From the NCBI RefSeq assembly GCF_000711965.1, contig NZ_JONS01000002.1, positions 1-64,000 of the forward strand: a stretch of 64,000 bases of DNA, written 5' to 3'. The translations under genes were made by a program, and so were the position numbers. The notes under the pieces are model-generated. The model had not been told where the DNA came from. It worked only from the letters and a program-made list of their open reading frames with translations, and searched no databases. This document shows, piece after piece, positions 29,453 through 39,382 of the stretch. The DNA is from Actinomyces israelii DSM 43320 (GTDB taxonomy: Bacteria; Actinomycetota; Actinomycetes; Actinomycetales; Actinomycetaceae). The first letter of the stretch is position 1. Each line of letters opens with the position of its first letter.

Positions 29453-30540
29453 GACTGCTCCCGGTTCTCGGAGGGGCGGGCGGATGAGGGGCGCGCGGCG
29501 GACGATGACGGCGCGGGGACCAAGGGCCCGGCTGGCGCCGGGGGCTCCTCCTCGGAGTGATCCCGGGGCCCGCCGGTCAGGGCCATGAAGACCGAGTCCA
29601 TGCTGGGGCGGTCCACCGAGACGGTCCTGGGCGGCAGGCCGGCGTCGCGCAGGGCCACGAGCACCTCGGTGGCCACGGCCGCCTCGCTCAGGGGCGTCTG
29701 GAGGCGGGCGCCCTGGTCGATGATCGCGGGGGCGCGGCCGGTCACCCGCTCGATGATCGCGGCGGTGGCGGCCCGGCCGCCGGGCGCGGCCGGGGTCAGG
29801 ACGAGGGCGCTGCTGCCCACCCGGTCCTTGAGCTCGTCGGCCGTGCCCTCGGCGATGAGCCGGCCGTCGTCGACAATGCCGATGCGGTGGGCCAGCCGGT
29901 CGGCCTCCTCCAGGTACTGGGTGGTCAGCAGGATGGTGGAGCCGCCGGCCACCAGGGAGCGGATGACGTCCCACATCTGCTCGCGGGTGCGCGGGTCCAA
30001 CCCGGTGGTGGGCTCGTCGAGGAAGACCAGCGGAGGTGCGGCGATGAGCGAGACGGCCAGGTCGAGCCGGCGTCGCATGCCGCCGGAGTAGCCGCTGACC
30101 CGCTTGCCGCCGGCCTCGGTCAGGGCGAAGGAGGCCAGCAGCTCATCGGCCCGCTCGCGCGCCCGGCGCCGGCCCAGCCCCAGCAGGCGGCCGAAGAGCC
30201 GGAGGTTCTCAACCCCGGTGAGTATCTCGTCGACGCTGGCGTACTGGCCGGTCACCCCAATGACGCTGCGCACGGCGTGGCGCTCGGCCACGACGTCGTG
30301 CCCCAGGACCCGGGCGCTGCCGCCGCTGGGCGCCAGCAGCGTGGTGATCATGCGCAGGGCCGTGGACTTGCCGGCGCCGTTGGGGCCGAGCAGGCCGTAG
30401 ACGATGCCGGTGGGGATCGTCAGGTCCAGGGAGTCGACGGCTGTGAAGGAGCCGAAGGTGCGGGTCAGGCCGTCGGTCTCGACGGCCGGCGGCGAGGACG
30501 CCCGGGAAGGCGATGTCTGCGTTGCTGTCTGAGCTGTCAT
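29449..30540 (-). CDS. ABC transporter ATPase (DrrA-like)
   Basis: A 363-residue ATP-binding subunit. Walker A is GPNGAGKST, the signature is [14 protein letters not shown] and Walker B is [14 protein letters not shown], followed by the DrrA-type C-terminal extension ending [12 protein letters not shown]. It pairs with the permease encoded downstream. The ATG at 30540 is used; a GTG two codons earlier is possible. A short GC-rich palindrome covers the position where a ribosome site is expected, and no clear Shine-Dalgarno is seen. Confidence 0.92.
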   Translation of the reverse strand: MTAQTATQTSPSRASSPPAVETDGLTRTFGSFTAVDSLDLTIPTGIVYGLLGPNGAGKSTALRMITTLLAPSGGSARVLGHDVVAERHAVRSVIGVTGQYASVDEILTGVENLRLFGRLLGLGRRRARERADELLASFALTEAGGKRVSGYSGGMRRRLDLAVSLIAAPPLVFLDEPTTGLDPRTREQMWDVIRSLVAGGSTILLTTQYLEEADRLAHRIGIVDDGRLIAEGTADELKDRVGSSALVLTPAAPGGRAATAAIIERVTGRAPAIIDQGARLQTPLSEAAVATEVLVALRDAGLPPRTVSVDRPSMDSVFMALTGGPRDHSEEEPPAPAGPLVPAPSSSAARPSSARPSENREQS

Positions 30541-30541
30541 A

Positions 30542-30555
30542 CCCACGAGGGTGGG
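30542..30555 (-). promoter_or_regulatory. Palindrome directly upstream of the DrrA-like ATG
   Basis: CCCAC-GAGG-GTGGG is a 5-bp inverted repeat ending 1 bp before the ATG. It could be a regulatory site or an RNA hairpin masking the start; short, so weak evidence. Confidence 0.25.
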
Positions 30556-30608
30556 CCCCCGCGGTTTCAGACCGCCTTCGCCCCGGCTTCACGGGTGCCC
30601 CCGCCCGC

Positions 30609-32108
30609 TCACTCCAGGGCCCGGATGATCGCCTCCACCGTCTCCTTGGCGTCGCCGAAGAGCATGGAGGTGTTCTCCTTGAGGAACAGCGGATTCTGCA
30701 CGCCCGCGTAGCCGGTGGCCATGGAGCGCTTGAACACCACGACCTGTGCGGCCTCCCACACGCGCAGCACCGGCATGCCGGCGATCGGCGAGCCGGGCTC
30801 CTCGGCCGCGGGGTTGACGGTGTCGTTGGCGCCGATGACCAGGACGATGTCGACCCTGCCGAAGTCGTCATTGATCTCGTCCATCTCCAGGACGATGTCG
30901 TAGGGGACCTTCGCCTCGGCCAGGAGCACGTTCATGTGCCCGGGAAGGCGCCCGGCGACGGGGTGGATGCCGAAGGCGACCTCGATCCCCTCGCCCCGCA
31001 GCATCTCGGCGAGCGTGGCGACGGGGTACTGCGCCTGGGCCACCGCCATCCCGTACCCGGGGGTGACGACGACGCGCCGTGCCGCCTGCAGGTCATGGGC
31101 CACGCGGGAGGGGTCGGTCCGGTGGACCGCGCCCTGCTGCCCGTCACCCCGGGCTGGGGCGCCGGAGTCGGTTCCGAAGCCGCCCAGCAGCACGGAGACG
31201 AAGGAGCGGTTCATGGCCCGGCACATGAGGTAGGACAGGTAGGCGCCCGAGGAGCCCACCAGCGCGCCGGTGATAATGAGCAGGTCATTGTTGACCATGA
31301 AGCCGGTGAAGGCCGAGGCCCATCCCGAGTAGGAGTTCATAATGGACACCACCACCGGCATGTCGCCGCCGCCGATGGCGACCACCAGGTGGATTCCCAG
31401 CAGGAGGGCGAGCGCCGTCATGACCGCCAGGCACGTCCAGGCGGCCCTCGAGCCCTGCGGCAGGACCACGAAGGCGACCATGAGCCCCAGGCACGCCACC
31501 AGCACGAGCAGGTTGAGCAGGTTGCGCCCCGGCAGCGTCAGCGGTCGCCCCGGGATGCGACCGGCGAGCTTGAGGGCGGCGAGCACCGAGCCAGTGAAGG
31601 TCACCGCCCCCACGAAGACGCCCAGGAACACCTCCCCCAGGTGGAAGGCGCCCAGCGACTCGGCCAGAGGGTCGGGCTGGACGTAGGAGCTGTACCCGAC
31701 GAGCACGGCGGCCAGCCCCACCAGGCCGTTGAGGACGGCGATGAGCTGGGGCATGCCGGTCATGGCGACCCGTCCGGCGAGCACCAGCCCGATGACCGCG
31801 CCCAGGCCCAGCGCCAGGGCGATGAGGAGGGCGGTGACGACGACGCCCTGCCCGGGCCCGGTGGCCAGGGTCAGTCCGGCCACGGCGGCGACGGCGACCG
31901 CCATGCCGAACGCGCCGGCGACGTTGCCGGCCACGGCCGTCTCGTGCCGGGACAGTCCGGCGGCCGCGAGGATGAACAGGATGGCGGCGGCCACGTAGGC
32001 CAGGGCGATCGGGGAGGCGAGGCCCGTGGCGGACACGGTCGGCTCAGCCGGCACGGTCAGCGCGGTCGGCACGGTCAGCGCAGTCAGCGCAGTCAGCGCG
32101 GTCGGCAC
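30609..32108 (-). CDS. pntB: NAD(P) transhydrogenase beta subunit
   Basis: A 499-residue membrane protein. It carries about nine hydrophobic segments followed by the cytosolic NADP(H)-binding domain III ([22 protein letters not shown]-like, [23 protein letters not shown]). It works with PntA to couple proton flow to NADPH formation from NADH. The GTG start lies 4 bp after the pntA stop, with AGGAAGG in the pntA end as ribosome site. The first 20 residues ([12 protein letters not shown]...) are encoded by a 9-bp tandem repeat and are not part of the family core. Confidence 0.94.
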   Translation of the reverse strand: MPTALTALTALTVPTALTVPAEPTVSATGLASPIALAYVAAAILFILAAAGLSRHETAVAGNVAGAFGMAVAVAAVAGLTLATGPGQGVVVTALLIALALGLGAVIGLVLAGRVAMTGMPQLIAVLNGLVGLAAVLVGYSSYVQPDPLAESLGAFHLGEVFLGVFVGAVTFTGSVLAALKLAGRIPGRPLTLPGRNLLNLLVLVACLGLMVAFVVLPQGSRAAWTCLAVMTALALLLGIHLVVAIGGGDMPVVVSIMNSYSGWASAFTGFMVNNDLLIITGALVGSSGAYLSYLMCRAMNRSFVSVLLGGFGTDSGAPARGDGQQGAVHRTDPSRVAHDLQAARRVVVTPGYGMAVAQAQYPVATLAEMLRGEGIEVAFGIHPVAGRLPGHMNVLLAEAKVPYDIVLEMDEINDDFGRVDIVLVIGANDTVNPAAEEPGSPIAGMPVLRVWEAAQVVVFKRSMATGYAGVQNPLFLKENTSMLFGDAKETVEAIIRALE

Positions 32109-32113
32109 GGTCT
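32051..32113. repeat. Seven 9-bp tandem repeats over the pntA/pntB junction
   Basis: Seven consecutive units of GCRCRGTCR (for example GCACGGTCA, GCGCAGTCA) span the pntB start. They encode the Ala-Leu-Thr / Val-Pro-Thr run at its N-terminus. The unit length keeps the reading frame, so copy-number change would alter protein length and spacing, not frame. Confidence 0.85.
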
Positions 32114-33669
32114 CAGCCCTTCCTGAACATGGCGAGCATGCGGTGCGTGACCGCGAAGCCGCCGAAGACGTTGATGGTGGCCAGCACGGTCGCCGCGAAG
32201 GCGACGGCGGCGATGCGCGGGTCCGCGTTGCCGATCTGCGAGATCGCGCCGAGCAGGATGATGCCCGAGATGGCGTTGGTCACCGACATCAGCGGCGTGT
32301 GCAGGGCGGGGGTGACGTTCGAGATGACGTGGAAGCCCAGGATGATCGACAGCGCGAGCACGATGTAGTGGCTGGTGGCCGCCGCCGGGGTGATGAGGAC
32401 GAGGGCGGCGGCCAGGGCGACGACGAGCCCGAGCACGATCCGGCGTCGGCGGGAGCGGGGCCGGTCCTGCGCGACCGGCGCCTCGGCCGCGTCAGGTCCG
32501 CCGGGCTGCTCGGCCTCGGCGGGCCCGCCGGCGGCGCTCGGAGCGGCCGACACGCTCACGGGCGGCGGCGGCCACAGGATCTCGCCGTCATGGCAGACGG
32601 TGATGGTGCGGACCACCTCGTCGTCCAGGTCCAGCGCGAGCGCCCCGTCCCCGGCCGGGGTCATCAGGTCCAGCAGGTTGACGAGGTTCTGGCTGTAGAG
32701 CAGGGAGGACTGCAGCGGCAGGCGGGAGGCCAGGTCGGTGAGGCCGACGACGGCGACGCCGCCCCCGGTGGTGACCACCCGGCCGGGGACCGTCAGCTCG
32801 GTGTTGCCGCCCGTGCCCGCGGCCATGTCGATGACGACAGAGCCCGGCCGCATGCCCTCGACCGCCTCCCGGTCGAGCAGCAGCGGGGCCCGGCGCCCGG
32901 GGATGGCTGCCGTGGTGATGACCACGTCGGCCTGCGCGGCCTCGTCGGCGTACAGGGCGGCAGCGGCGGCGGCCTGGTCGGCGGCCATCTCGGTGGCGTA
33001 GCCGTCCCGGGACTCCTCCTGCGCGGCGGGCAGGGGGACGAAGCTCGCGCCCATGGACTCCACCTGCTCGGCGACCTCGGGGCGCACGTCGGTGCCGCGC
33101 ACGACGGCGCCCAGCGAACGGGCGGCGCCGATCCCGGCCAGCCCCGCCACGCCGGCGCCGATGACGTAGACGCGCGCGGGCTCGAACTTGCCCGCCGCCG
33201 TCACCTGCCCTCCCAGGGGGCGGCCCAGGTGCGCCGCGGCCTCGATGACGGCGCGGTAGCCGGCCAGGTTCGCCTGGGAGGAGAGCACGTCCATGGCCTG
33301 GGCCCGGGACAGGCGCGGCACGGCGTCCACCGCGAGCGCGGTGAGGTCGCGCGCCCTCAGGTTCTCCAGCAGCCCGGGGCGACGGGCCGGGTCCAACCTG
33401 CTGATGAGCACCGCGCCGCGGCGCATGAGGCCCAGCTCCCGGTTCGACGGCGTGTGGGCGGCCAGGACCACCTCGCACCCCCATGCCGCCTCCGCATCGA
33501 CCAGGTCCGCGCCCGCCTCCCGGTAGTCGTCGTCGGGGATGTGGGCGACGGTCCCGGCGCCGCGCTCGACACGGACCGTGTACCCCAGGGAGACCAGCTT
33601 CTCCACCGACTGCGGCGTGGCGGCAATGGGCGCCTGCTCCGGCTGCTCGTGAGGGACTCCTATGTCCAT
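32113..33669 (-). CDS. pntA: NAD(P) transhydrogenase alpha subunit (fused AA+AB)
   Basis: A 518-residue subunit. The NAD(H)-binding domain I (alanine-dehydrogenase-like; [31 protein letters not shown]) is joined to a membrane part with about four helices ([20 protein letters not shown] ... LLGAISQIG). In many Actinomycetota these are split into pntAA and pntAB; here they are one chain with an acidic Pro/Ala linker near residues 385-420. GAGGAGAGG precedes the ATG. It is the first gene of pntAB. Confidence 0.94.
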   Translation of the reverse strand: MDIGVPHEQPEQAPIAATPQSVEKLVSLGYTVRVERGAGTVAHIPDDDYREAGADLVDAEAAWGCEVVLAAHTPSNRELGLMRRGAVLISRLDPARRPGLLENLRARDLTALAVDAVPRLSRAQAMDVLSSQANLAGYRAVIEAAAHLGRPLGGQVTAAGKFEPARVYVIGAGVAGLAGIGAARSLGAVVRGTDVRPEVAEQVESMGASFVPLPAAQEESRDGYATEMAADQAAAAAALYADEAAQADVVITTAAIPGRRAPLLLDREAVEGMRPGSVVIDMAAGTGGNTELTVPGRVVTTGGGVAVVGLTDLASRLPLQSSLLYSQNLVNLLDLMTPAGDGALALDLDDEVVRTITVCHDGEILWPPPPVSVSAAPSAAGGPAEAEQPGGPDAAEAPVAQDRPRSRRRRIVLGLVVALAAALVLITPAAATSHYIVLALSIILGFHVISNVTPALHTPLMSVTNAISGIILLGAISQIGNADPRIAAVAFAATVLATINVFGGFAVTHRMLAMFRKG

Positions 33670-33823
33670 GACCTCTCCTCGTGGCCGCAGGTGGAAGGGG
33701 CCGCGGCAAGGGCGGCGGCCCCGCCACGGGTGGATGAGGAGAACTTTAAGGGGCGTGTCAATACATGCCGGTAATATCCGTGATAGGGACGTGATGACCC
33801 GGGCGGGGCCATGAGGGGACGAC

Positions 33824-33866
33824 GGCGCCCCGCCCGCCCGTCGCGCTGACGGGAAGGCGGGGCGCC
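33824..33866 (-). terminator. Compound hairpin terminator after rpsI
   Basis: An 11-bp perfect outer stem (33824-33834 with 33856-33866, GGCGCCCCGCC/GGCGGGGCGCC) encloses a second 6-bp stem CCCGTC/GACGGG (33837-33842 with 33848-33853) with loop GCGCT. It lies 33 bases past the rpsI stop. No U-tract follows. The rest of the pntA-rpsI gap holds no gene. Confidence 0.6.
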
Positions 33867-33898
33867 GCTGTCGCGCGGCCGGGCGTCTCCGGCGCGGA

Positions 33899-34393
33899 TC
33901 AGCGCTTGGAGTACTGCGGGGCGCGGCGGGCCTTGTGCAGACCGGCCTTCTTGCGCTCGACGACGCGGGCGTCGCGGGTCAGGAAGCCCGCCTTCTTCAG
34001 GGTGGCGCGGTTGGCGTCGCGGTCGATCTCGTTCAGGGCGCGGGCGATGCCCAGGCGCAGGGCGCCGGCCTGCCCGGAGACGCCGCCGCCGTTGATGCGG
34101 GCGATGACGTCGAAACGGCCCTCGAGGTCGAGCACGGTGAAGGGGGCCCGCACGAGCTGCTGGTGCAGCTTGTTGGGGAAGTAGTCCTCCAGGCTGCGGC
34201 CGTTCAGGGTCCACTGGCCGGTGCCGGGGATGAGGCGGACGCGGGCGACGGCCTCCTTGCGGCGGCCCAGGCCGGCGCCGGGAGCGGTGATGGACTGGCC
34301 ACGGCCCTCGGATGAGCCGGTGGTCTCGGTGGTGTAGCTGGAGGGGGCGTTCTCCTCGTCCAGCGCGTCGATGTCAACAGTGGTCTCAGCCAC
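33899..34393 (-). CDS. rpsI: 30S ribosomal protein S9
   Basis: A 164-residue S9. The conserved core ([12 protein letters not shown] ... [19 protein letters not shown] ... [17 protein letters not shown]) occupies the C-terminal 125 residues, and the KR tail that reaches the P-site tRNA is intact. The first 40 residues are an acidic, Thr/Ser-rich actinobacterial extension. The GTG at 34393 has AAGGA upstream. It follows rplM by 43 bp, as usual. Confidence 0.96.
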   Translation of the reverse strand: MAETTVDIDALDEENAPSSYTTETTGSSEGRGQSITAPGAGLGRRKEAVARVRLIPGTGQWTLNGRSLEDYFPNKLHQQLVRAPFTVLDLEGRFDVIARINGGGVSGQAGALRLGIARALNEIDRDANRATLKKAGFLTRDARVVERKKAGLHKARRAPQYSKR

Positions 34394-34436
34394 AATGTGT
34401 CCTTTGCTTGTCGCGGGGTGCCGGGCGCCGGGGCGC

Positions 34437-34880
34437 TTACTGGGCGACCTGGGTGATCTCGAAGGGCTGCGGGTTCTGCGAGGCGTGCGGGTGCTCCGCA
34501 CCCGCGTAGACCCTGAGCTTCTTGAGCTGGGCACGGCCGAGCCTGGTGTGGGGCACCATGCCCTTGACGGCCTTCTCGACGGCGCGCTCCGGGCGGGTCG
34601 CCAGCAGGTCGCGGTAGGAGATCGCCTTGAGGCCGCCAGGATAGCCCGAGTGGCGGTAGGCGAGCTTCCGGTCGGCCTTGCCGTTGGTCAGGACGACCTT
34701 GTCGGCGTTGACAATGATGACGTAGTCGCCGCAGTCCTCATTGGGGGCGAACTGGGGCTTGTGCTTCCCACGGAGCAGGGTCGCGGCCTGAGCCGCGAGG
34801 CGGCCGAGGACGACGTCGGTGGCGTCAATGACGTACCAGTTCTTCTCGACGTCGCCAGGCTTCGGTGTGTACGTGCGCAC
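34437..34880 (-). CDS. rplM: 50S ribosomal protein L13
   Basis: A 147-residue L13 of normal length, with [19 protein letters not shown] at the N-terminus and [27 protein letters not shown] near the C-terminus. An early assembly protein of the large subunit. GTG start. It heads the rplM-rpsI operon, whose promoter candidate lies at 35046-35075. Confidence 0.97.
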   Translation of the reverse strand: MRTYTPKPGDVEKNWYVIDATDVVLGRLAAQAATLLRGKHKPQFAPNEDCGDYVIIVNADKVVLTNGKADRKLAYRHSGYPGGLKAISYRDLLATRPERAVEKAVKGMVPHTRLGRAQLKKLRVYAGAEHPHASQNPQPFEITQVAQ

Positions 34881-35045
34881 GGGCGTTGCCTTCGTTTCTC
34901 TTTGGCGAGTGGACGCGCCGGAACCAGCGCTGAAGCATCACTGGACGACGAGACCACCATGGTCAGGTGAGTGGTCGGCGCACCGGCGACCCGGGCGAGT
35001 GGGACGACACCACGGATGCGATCGCGTGCTGCACGACGCCCTCAT

Positions 35046-35075
35046 ACGATACCGGCGGCGCCGGATGGGGGTCAA
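35046..35075 (-). promoter_or_regulatory. Candidate promoter for rplM-rpsI
   Basis: On the minus strand TTGACC (35070-35075) and TATCGT (35046-35051) are separated by 18 bp, a good match to the housekeeping sigma factor consensus of Actinomycetota. It would give a leader of about 160 nt before the rplM GTG. The remaining truA-rplM gap shows no gene. Confidence 0.5.
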
Positions 35076-35152
35076 AGGAACCGCTCGTTACCGCACGTGA
35101 ATCCCGCCACGCGCCCGCAACGGCCCGTCGGCAGCCCCGCGAGACGGCCTCC

Positions 35153-36118
35153 TCAGCAGCAGCGGCCCCTTCCCCCGCGTGCGGGACCGCGCAGGGTCCG
35201 CGCGCGCTCGGCCTGCGCCGCCAGCTCGTCGTCGGCGGGGTAGTCCACGGCCTCCAGGGTGAGCCCGTGGGCCGGGGCGAGCGGCGCGGCGTCCCGGCGC
35301 GAGCGCGCCGCCAGCAGCGCTGCGGGCCATGCCGGGGGCCTGCGGCCCCGCCCGACCGCGATGCCGGCCCCGACCAGGGATCGCACCATGGAGTGGCAGA
35401 AGGCGTCGGCCTCCACCGTCAGGGCGACCAGTCCGGCGTCACCGCCCGGGTCCCCGGTGGCCGCCCGCCGCCACTCCAGGCGGCGCAGGGTGCGGATGGT
35501 CGTGGCGCCGGCGCGCGGCCTGCAGTAGGACAGGAAGTCGTGCTCTCCCAGCAGCGGCGCGGCCGATGCCGCCATGGCGTCGACGTCGAGGCGCCCGGCC
35601 TCCCACAGGACCTGCCCGCGGCGGGCGGGATCGCGCGGCGAACCGGCGTCGGCGATCCGGTAGACGTAGCGGCGGCCGACGGCGGAGAACCGGGCGTCGA
35701 AGGCGGCGGGCACCACGCGGGCGCCGGTGACCGCGATGTCAGAGGCGCCGCGCGGCGTGCCGGGCAGGCCGCGGGCCTCGCGCGCCAGGACCCCGGCCAG
35801 GCGGGCGAGCAGGGCGGTCCCGGGGGGCCGGTCGGAGCGCCCCGGCAGCCCCGCCCAGGCCTCCCGGCTCACGTCCAGGTGCGCCACCTGGGCGGCGGCG
35901 TGCACGCCGGCGTCGGTGCGGCCCGCCACCGTCAGCCTGACGGGCGAGCGCAGGACCGTGCGCAGGGCGTCGGTCAGGACGCCCTCGACGGTGCGCAGGC
36001 CCGGTTGCGCGGCCCAGCCGCTGAAGGCGGCGCCGTCGTAGGCCAGGTCCAGGCGCAGGCGGAGGACTCGCGGGTCCCGCTCCCCCGCAGTGCGAAGGGT
36101 CTCGGTCATAGGGGCCAT
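35153..36118 (-). CDS. truA: tRNA pseudouridine synthase A
   Basis: A 321-residue TruA that modifies U38-U40 in tRNA anticodon arms. The catalytic Asp lies in VAGRTDAGVHA, and YDGAAFSGWAAQPG, RRYVYRI and FCHSMVRSLVGAGIAVGRG are present. The ATG at 36118 is used; an ATG three codons later is equally possible. In most Actinomycetota truA follows rplQ directly; here ppgK and a surface protein gene intervene. Confidence 0.94.
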   Translation of the reverse strand: MAPMTETLRTAGERDPRVLRLRLDLAYDGAAFSGWAAQPGLRTVEGVLTDALRTVLRSPVRLTVAGRTDAGVHAAAQVAHLDVSREAWAGLPGRSDRPPGTALLARLAGVLAREARGLPGTPRGASDIAVTGARVVPAAFDARFSAVGRRYVYRIADAGSPRDPARRGQVLWEAGRLDVDAMAASAAPLLGEHDFLSYCRPRAGATTIRTLRRLEWRRAATGDPGGDAGLVALTVEADAFCHSMVRSLVGAGIAVGRGRRPPAWPAALLAARSRRDAAPLAPAHGLTLEAVDYPADDELAAQAERARTLRGPARGGRGRCC

Positions 36119-36333
36119 TCGATCACGTCCGGACGATTGAGTCCGGGGGTGGCGTGCGAAGAGGCGTCCTTCGCTCGGCTCCACAGCCCCCGCCCTCTTC
36201 TTCTTGTCGAGATCTACCGGTCTTGGCGAAGGGGGCCGCGGGCCCGCCCGACGCGCTCCGCGCTGTCGGAACCGGGCATCTGGCGCGCCCGCGGGCGGCG
36301 CGCGCGGGCGGTCGACGCGGTAGCGTCGTGCCC

Positions 36334-37101
36334 GTGACCACGATCTCCACGCTCTCCGTCGACTGCGGTGGCGGCGGCATCAAGGCCTCGGTGCTCGACG
36401 CCGCCGGCGCCATCGTCTCCCGCGCCGTGCGCACCCCCACCCCCTACCCGCTGCCCCCGGCCAAGCTGGTCGAGACGATCGCGGGCCTGGCCGAGCAGCT
36501 GCCCCAGGCCGACCGGGTGACGGTCGGCATGCCGGGCATGATCCGCCACGGCGTCGTCATCGCCACGCCCCACTACATCACCAGGGACGGCCCCCGGTCC
36601 CGGGTCCTGCCCGAGCTGGTCGAGCAGTGGGCCCGCTTCGACATGGGCGAGGCGATCGCCGCCCGCCTCGGGATCCCCTCCCTCATACTCAACGACGCCG
36701 AGGTGGCGGGGTGCGGGGTCGTCACGGGCCGCGGGCACGAGATGATCGTGACGCTGGGGACGGGGCTGGGCAACGCGGTCTTCGACAACGGGATCCTCGC
36801 CCCGCACGTCGAGGTCTCCCAGGGGCCGGTGCGCTGGGGCCTGACCTATGACGACTACATCGGCGAGCACGAGCGCCTGCGCCTGGGCGACGCGCACTGG
36901 TCGCGCCGGGTGCGGCGGGTGGTCGATGCGCTGCGGCCCATGTACCTGTGGGACCGCCTGTACCTCGGCGGTGGCAACTCCCGCCGCATCACCGCCTTCC
37001 AGCTCAGCAGGATCGGCGACGACGTCGTCGTGGTCCCCAACGAGGCCGGCATGACCGGTGGCGCCCGATGCTGGGAGATGGCTCGCGCGGCCCGCTCCTG
37101 A
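36334..37101 (+). CDS. ppgK: Polyphosphate-type glucokinase, ROK family
   Basis: A 255-residue sugar kinase of the ROK/PPGK type. The N-terminal phosphate loop is VDCGGGGIKASVLD. Next come GMPGMIRHGVVIATPHY, the catalytic Asp region LILNDAEVAG and the second phosphate loop VTLGTGLGNAVFDNG. The C-terminal LYLGGGNSRR matches actinobacterial polyphosphate glucokinases rather than ATP-only NagC-type kinases. It likely phosphorylates glucose with polyphosphate or ATP. The GTG at 36334 is chosen; a GTG two codons earlier is possible. It diverges from truA, with a 215-bp gap. Confidence 0.85.
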   Translation: MTTISTLSVDCGGGGIKASVLDAAGAIVSRAVRTPTPYPLPPAKLVETIAGLAEQLPQADRVTVGMPGMIRHGVVIATPHYITRDGPRSRVLPELVEQWARFDMGEAIAARLGIPSLILNDAEVAGCGVVTGRGHEMIVTLGTGLGNAVFDNGILAPHVEVSQGPVRWGLTYDDYIGEHERLRLGDAHWSRRVRRVVDALRPMYLWDRLYLGGGNSRRITAFQLSRIGDDVVVVPNEAGMTGGARCWEMARAARS

Positions 37102-37115
37102 GGCCCGCACACACG

Positions 37116-37153
37116 CACCGGTCCCCCGGCTCAGCCGAGCCGGGGGACCGGTG
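37116..37153. terminator. Bidirectional terminator between ppgK and the LAXTG protein gene
   Basis: A perfect 17-bp stem (37116-37132 with 37137-37153, starting CACCGGTCCCCC) closes on an AGCC tetraloop. It lies between two convergent stops, and GTTATT follows on the plus strand. It should stop transcription from both sides. Confidence 0.8.
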
Positions 37154-37185
37154 GTTATTCAGATGCGCTGCGGGGCGCCTCGCCC

Positions 37186-38589
37186 TCAGGCGCGGCGGCG
37201 CGACAGCTTCAGGCCGAGACCACCGGCGGCCAGGGCCGCGACGGCGGCCAGGCCGGTCGCGCCGGCGGCGGCACCGGTGTGGGCCAGCGCGGGCTTCTTG
37301 GGCTCGGTAGCCGGAGCGGCGACCGCGTCGGTCGTGGCGGCAACGGGCTCACCGGCGGCCGGCGCAGCGGGCTGCTCCGGGGCGGCGGGCTTCTCCGCGC
37401 CACCCTGGCCCTGGCCGTTGTCACCGGGCTTCTCCGCGCCGTCGTCGGGCTCGATCGGAACCTCGGGCAGGACGGGGTTGGCGGGGATCTCCACGTCTCC
37501 ACCGCCCTTCCTCTCGTTACCGCCGGCGTCGTTGGAGCCGCCGTGGTTGGAGGGGTTGGTGGGCGTCGCAGTCGGCTCGGCGGTCGGAGCGGGCTCCGTG
37601 GGGACGACCGAGGGAGTCGGGGTCGGCTCGTCGTTGGTTCCGTCGCCGTCGCCCTGGCCGACGGTGCGGGCCTTCGCCGTGGCGGTCAGGTTCTCGCCGT
37701 TGACCGTGGCCGTGTTGTCCTTGGTGTCGGAGTCCGTGCTGGAGGTCGAGGTGTAGAAGACTCGGCAGACGGTCTCGCTGTTGTCAACCGACCAGGAGAC
37801 CGTGTGGTTGTCCTTGTCGTTCTTGACGTCGGTCACCCTCCACTTCTGGGACCAGTCGGAGTTCGTGCACTCGACCTTGCTGTAGGTGCCCTCGGGGTCG
37901 ACGACGGTGTAGGAGGTGGAGCCGTAGACGTTGACCGTCCAGGTCCAGGTGTAGGTGCCGTCCTTCAGGTCGCTCATCCAGCCGATCTTGGCGTTCTTCT
38001 TGCGGGCCTGCTCGGGGATCACGCCGTCGCAGTGGTCGGTGTCGCAGGTGCCGTCGCCGTCGCTGTCACCGGGGACGACCTTGAAGGTCTTGCCGTTGGC
38101 AACGACCGTCGACTCCTTCTTGCCGATGAGGTCGGGGGTGATCTGGCCGCGGGCCGACAGGGTGCCGACGACGTGGTCCCACTGCTCGACGGTGTTGTTA
38201 AGAGTGCAGGTCAGGTGCTGGGAGTTGATGACCGCGGTGCAGTCGCCGAGGGTGACCGACGGGTCGTCCTTCTTGACGAGCTTGAAGTCAACGCCGCTGG
38301 CCCACTGCAGCCCCTCGCCGAGGTCGAGGGTCAGGGTCTGCCCGGCCTTCGGGTGGTCGGCGTTCCAGTCAGCGGTGATGCTGAGCTGGGCCCAACTCTC
38401 GGCGTTGTTCGACTTGGTGACGACATTGGTGACGTTCACGGGTCCCGGGTCGTCGGCCTGGGCCACGGGCACGGCCAGTGCGGCCCAGCCCAGGGTCGTG
38501 GCGAGACCGGTGGCGGCGAACACGCCAACCACACGCCGCGTCAGGGATCGCGTGGTCGGCCTGCTGGCAGATGTTCTTGCTAGAGGCAT
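37186..38589 (-). CDS. Cell-wall-anchored surface protein with LAXTG sorting signal
   Basis: A 467-residue surface protein. It opens with a signal peptide (RRVVGVFAATGLATTLGWAALAVPVAQA) and two adhesin-like beta-rich domains of about 280 residues; motifs such as LTLDLGEGLQW and YTWTWTVNVYG resemble Ig-fold collagen-adhesin domains. A Thr/Pro/Glu stalk and an Ala/Pro-rich region lead to the sorting signal LAHTG (435-439), a hydrophobic helix and an SRRRA tail. LAXTG is the preferred motif of class E housekeeping sortases in GC-rich Gram-positives, so it should be linked to the wall as a monomer. The ligand is unknown. It lies between rplQ and truA, on the same strand. Confidence 0.85.
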   Translation of the reverse strand: MPLARTSASRPTTRSLTRRVVGVFAATGLATTLGWAALAVPVAQADDPGPVNVTNVVTKSNNAESWAQLSITADWNADHPKAGQTLTLDLGEGLQWASGVDFKLVKKDDPSVTLGDCTAVINSQHLTCTLNNTVEQWDHVVGTLSARGQITPDLIGKKESTVVANGKTFKVVPGDSDGDGTCDTDHCDGVIPEQARKKNAKIGWMSDLKDGTYTWTWTVNVYGSTSYTVVDPEGTYSKVECTNSDWSQKWRVTDVKNDKDNHTVSWSVDNSETVCRVFYTSTSSTDSDTKDNTATVNGENLTATAKARTVGQGDGDGTNDEPTPTPSVVPTEPAPTAEPTATPTNPSNHGGSNDAGGNERKGGGDVEIPANPVLPEVPIEPDDGAEKPGDNGQGQGGAEKPAAPEQPAAPAAGEPVAATTDAVAAPATEPKKPALAHTGAAAGATGLAAVAALAAGGLGLKLSRRRA

Positions 38590-38737
38590 GGGAACTCCAT
38601 CGGGGTAGATCGCAACTTGAGTTACCGGATCAGCCTAGCGCGATCGTGACCAAAGTGAAACCTCATAAGGGAAGAACATCGAAATCAAGCGTGAGTCTTG
38701 TCACGACAAATATGTGATTATGAGACGTCTACGACAG

Positions 38738-38777
38738 CCGTGGGGTCCGGTCGCCAGTCGGCGACCGGACCCCACGG
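38738..38777 (-). terminator. Terminator after rplQ
   Basis: A perfect 18-bp stem (38738-38755 with 38760-38777) closes on AGTC, 24 bases past the rplQ stop. No U-tract follows. It closes the secY-to-rplQ unit and separates it from the surface-protein gene. The adjacent 38590-38737 is AT-richer than its surroundings and should hold the surface-protein promoter, which I could not pin down. Confidence 0.8.
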
Positions 38778-38800
38778 CGCGGAGAGCGTGCGCACAGGCC

Positions 38801-39352
38801 TCAGGCGCCGGGCGCCTCGTCGCCCTTGTCGGCGGCATCGGCGGCACCGTCGGAGGGCGCCTGCACGGAGGCCTCCTCCGTCTGGTCGGCACCCTCCCCG
38901 GCCTGCTCGGTCCCCTCGGCGCGGTCGGTCGCGGCCTTGGCAGCGGCCCGCTTGGCGGTCTCGACGGCGTCGGCCACAGCCTCCTTCTTGGCCACGGGCT
39001 CCAGGACCAGCGAGATCACGGCCATGGGAGCGTTGTCGCCCCTGCGCGGCCTGGTCTTGATAATGCGGGTGTAGCCGCCGTTGCGCCCCTCGAACTGGGG
39101 GGCGAGCTCCTCGAAGAGGCGGTAGACGGCGTACTTGTCCGTGATCTTCTTCATCACAGTGCGGCGGGCGTGCAGGTCGCCGCGCTTGCCCTTGGTGATG
39201 AGCTTCTCGGCGTAGGGGCGCAGGCGCCGGGCGCGGGCCTCCGTCGTCGTGATCGACTCATGGATGATGAGCTGGGTGGCGAGGTTGGCCAGCATGTGGC
39301 GCTCGTGCTGGGCGCTTCCACCCAGGCGGGGACCCTTGGTTGGGCGAGGCAT
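38801..39352 (-). CDS. rplQ: 50S ribosomal protein L17
   Basis: A 183-residue L17. The conserved part ([22 protein letters not shown] ... [13 protein letters not shown]) takes the first 125 residues. The last 55 are an acidic Ala/Glu/Asp tail, longer than the usual 115-130-residue protein but seen in Actinomycetota. It lies 30 bp after rpoA and is the last gene of the alpha operon. Confidence 0.96.
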   Translation of the reverse strand: MPRPTKGPRLGGSAQHERHMLANLATQLIIHESITTTEARARRLRPYAEKLITKGKRGDLHARRTVMKKITDKYAVYRLFEELAPQFEGRNGGYTRIIKTRPRRGDNAPMAVISLVLEPVAKKEAVADAVETAKRAAAKAATDRAEGTEQAGEGADQTEEASVQAPSDGAADAADKGDEAPGA

Positions 39353-39382
39353 GGTTGTCTCCTAATGAAATGACGGGCGGGC

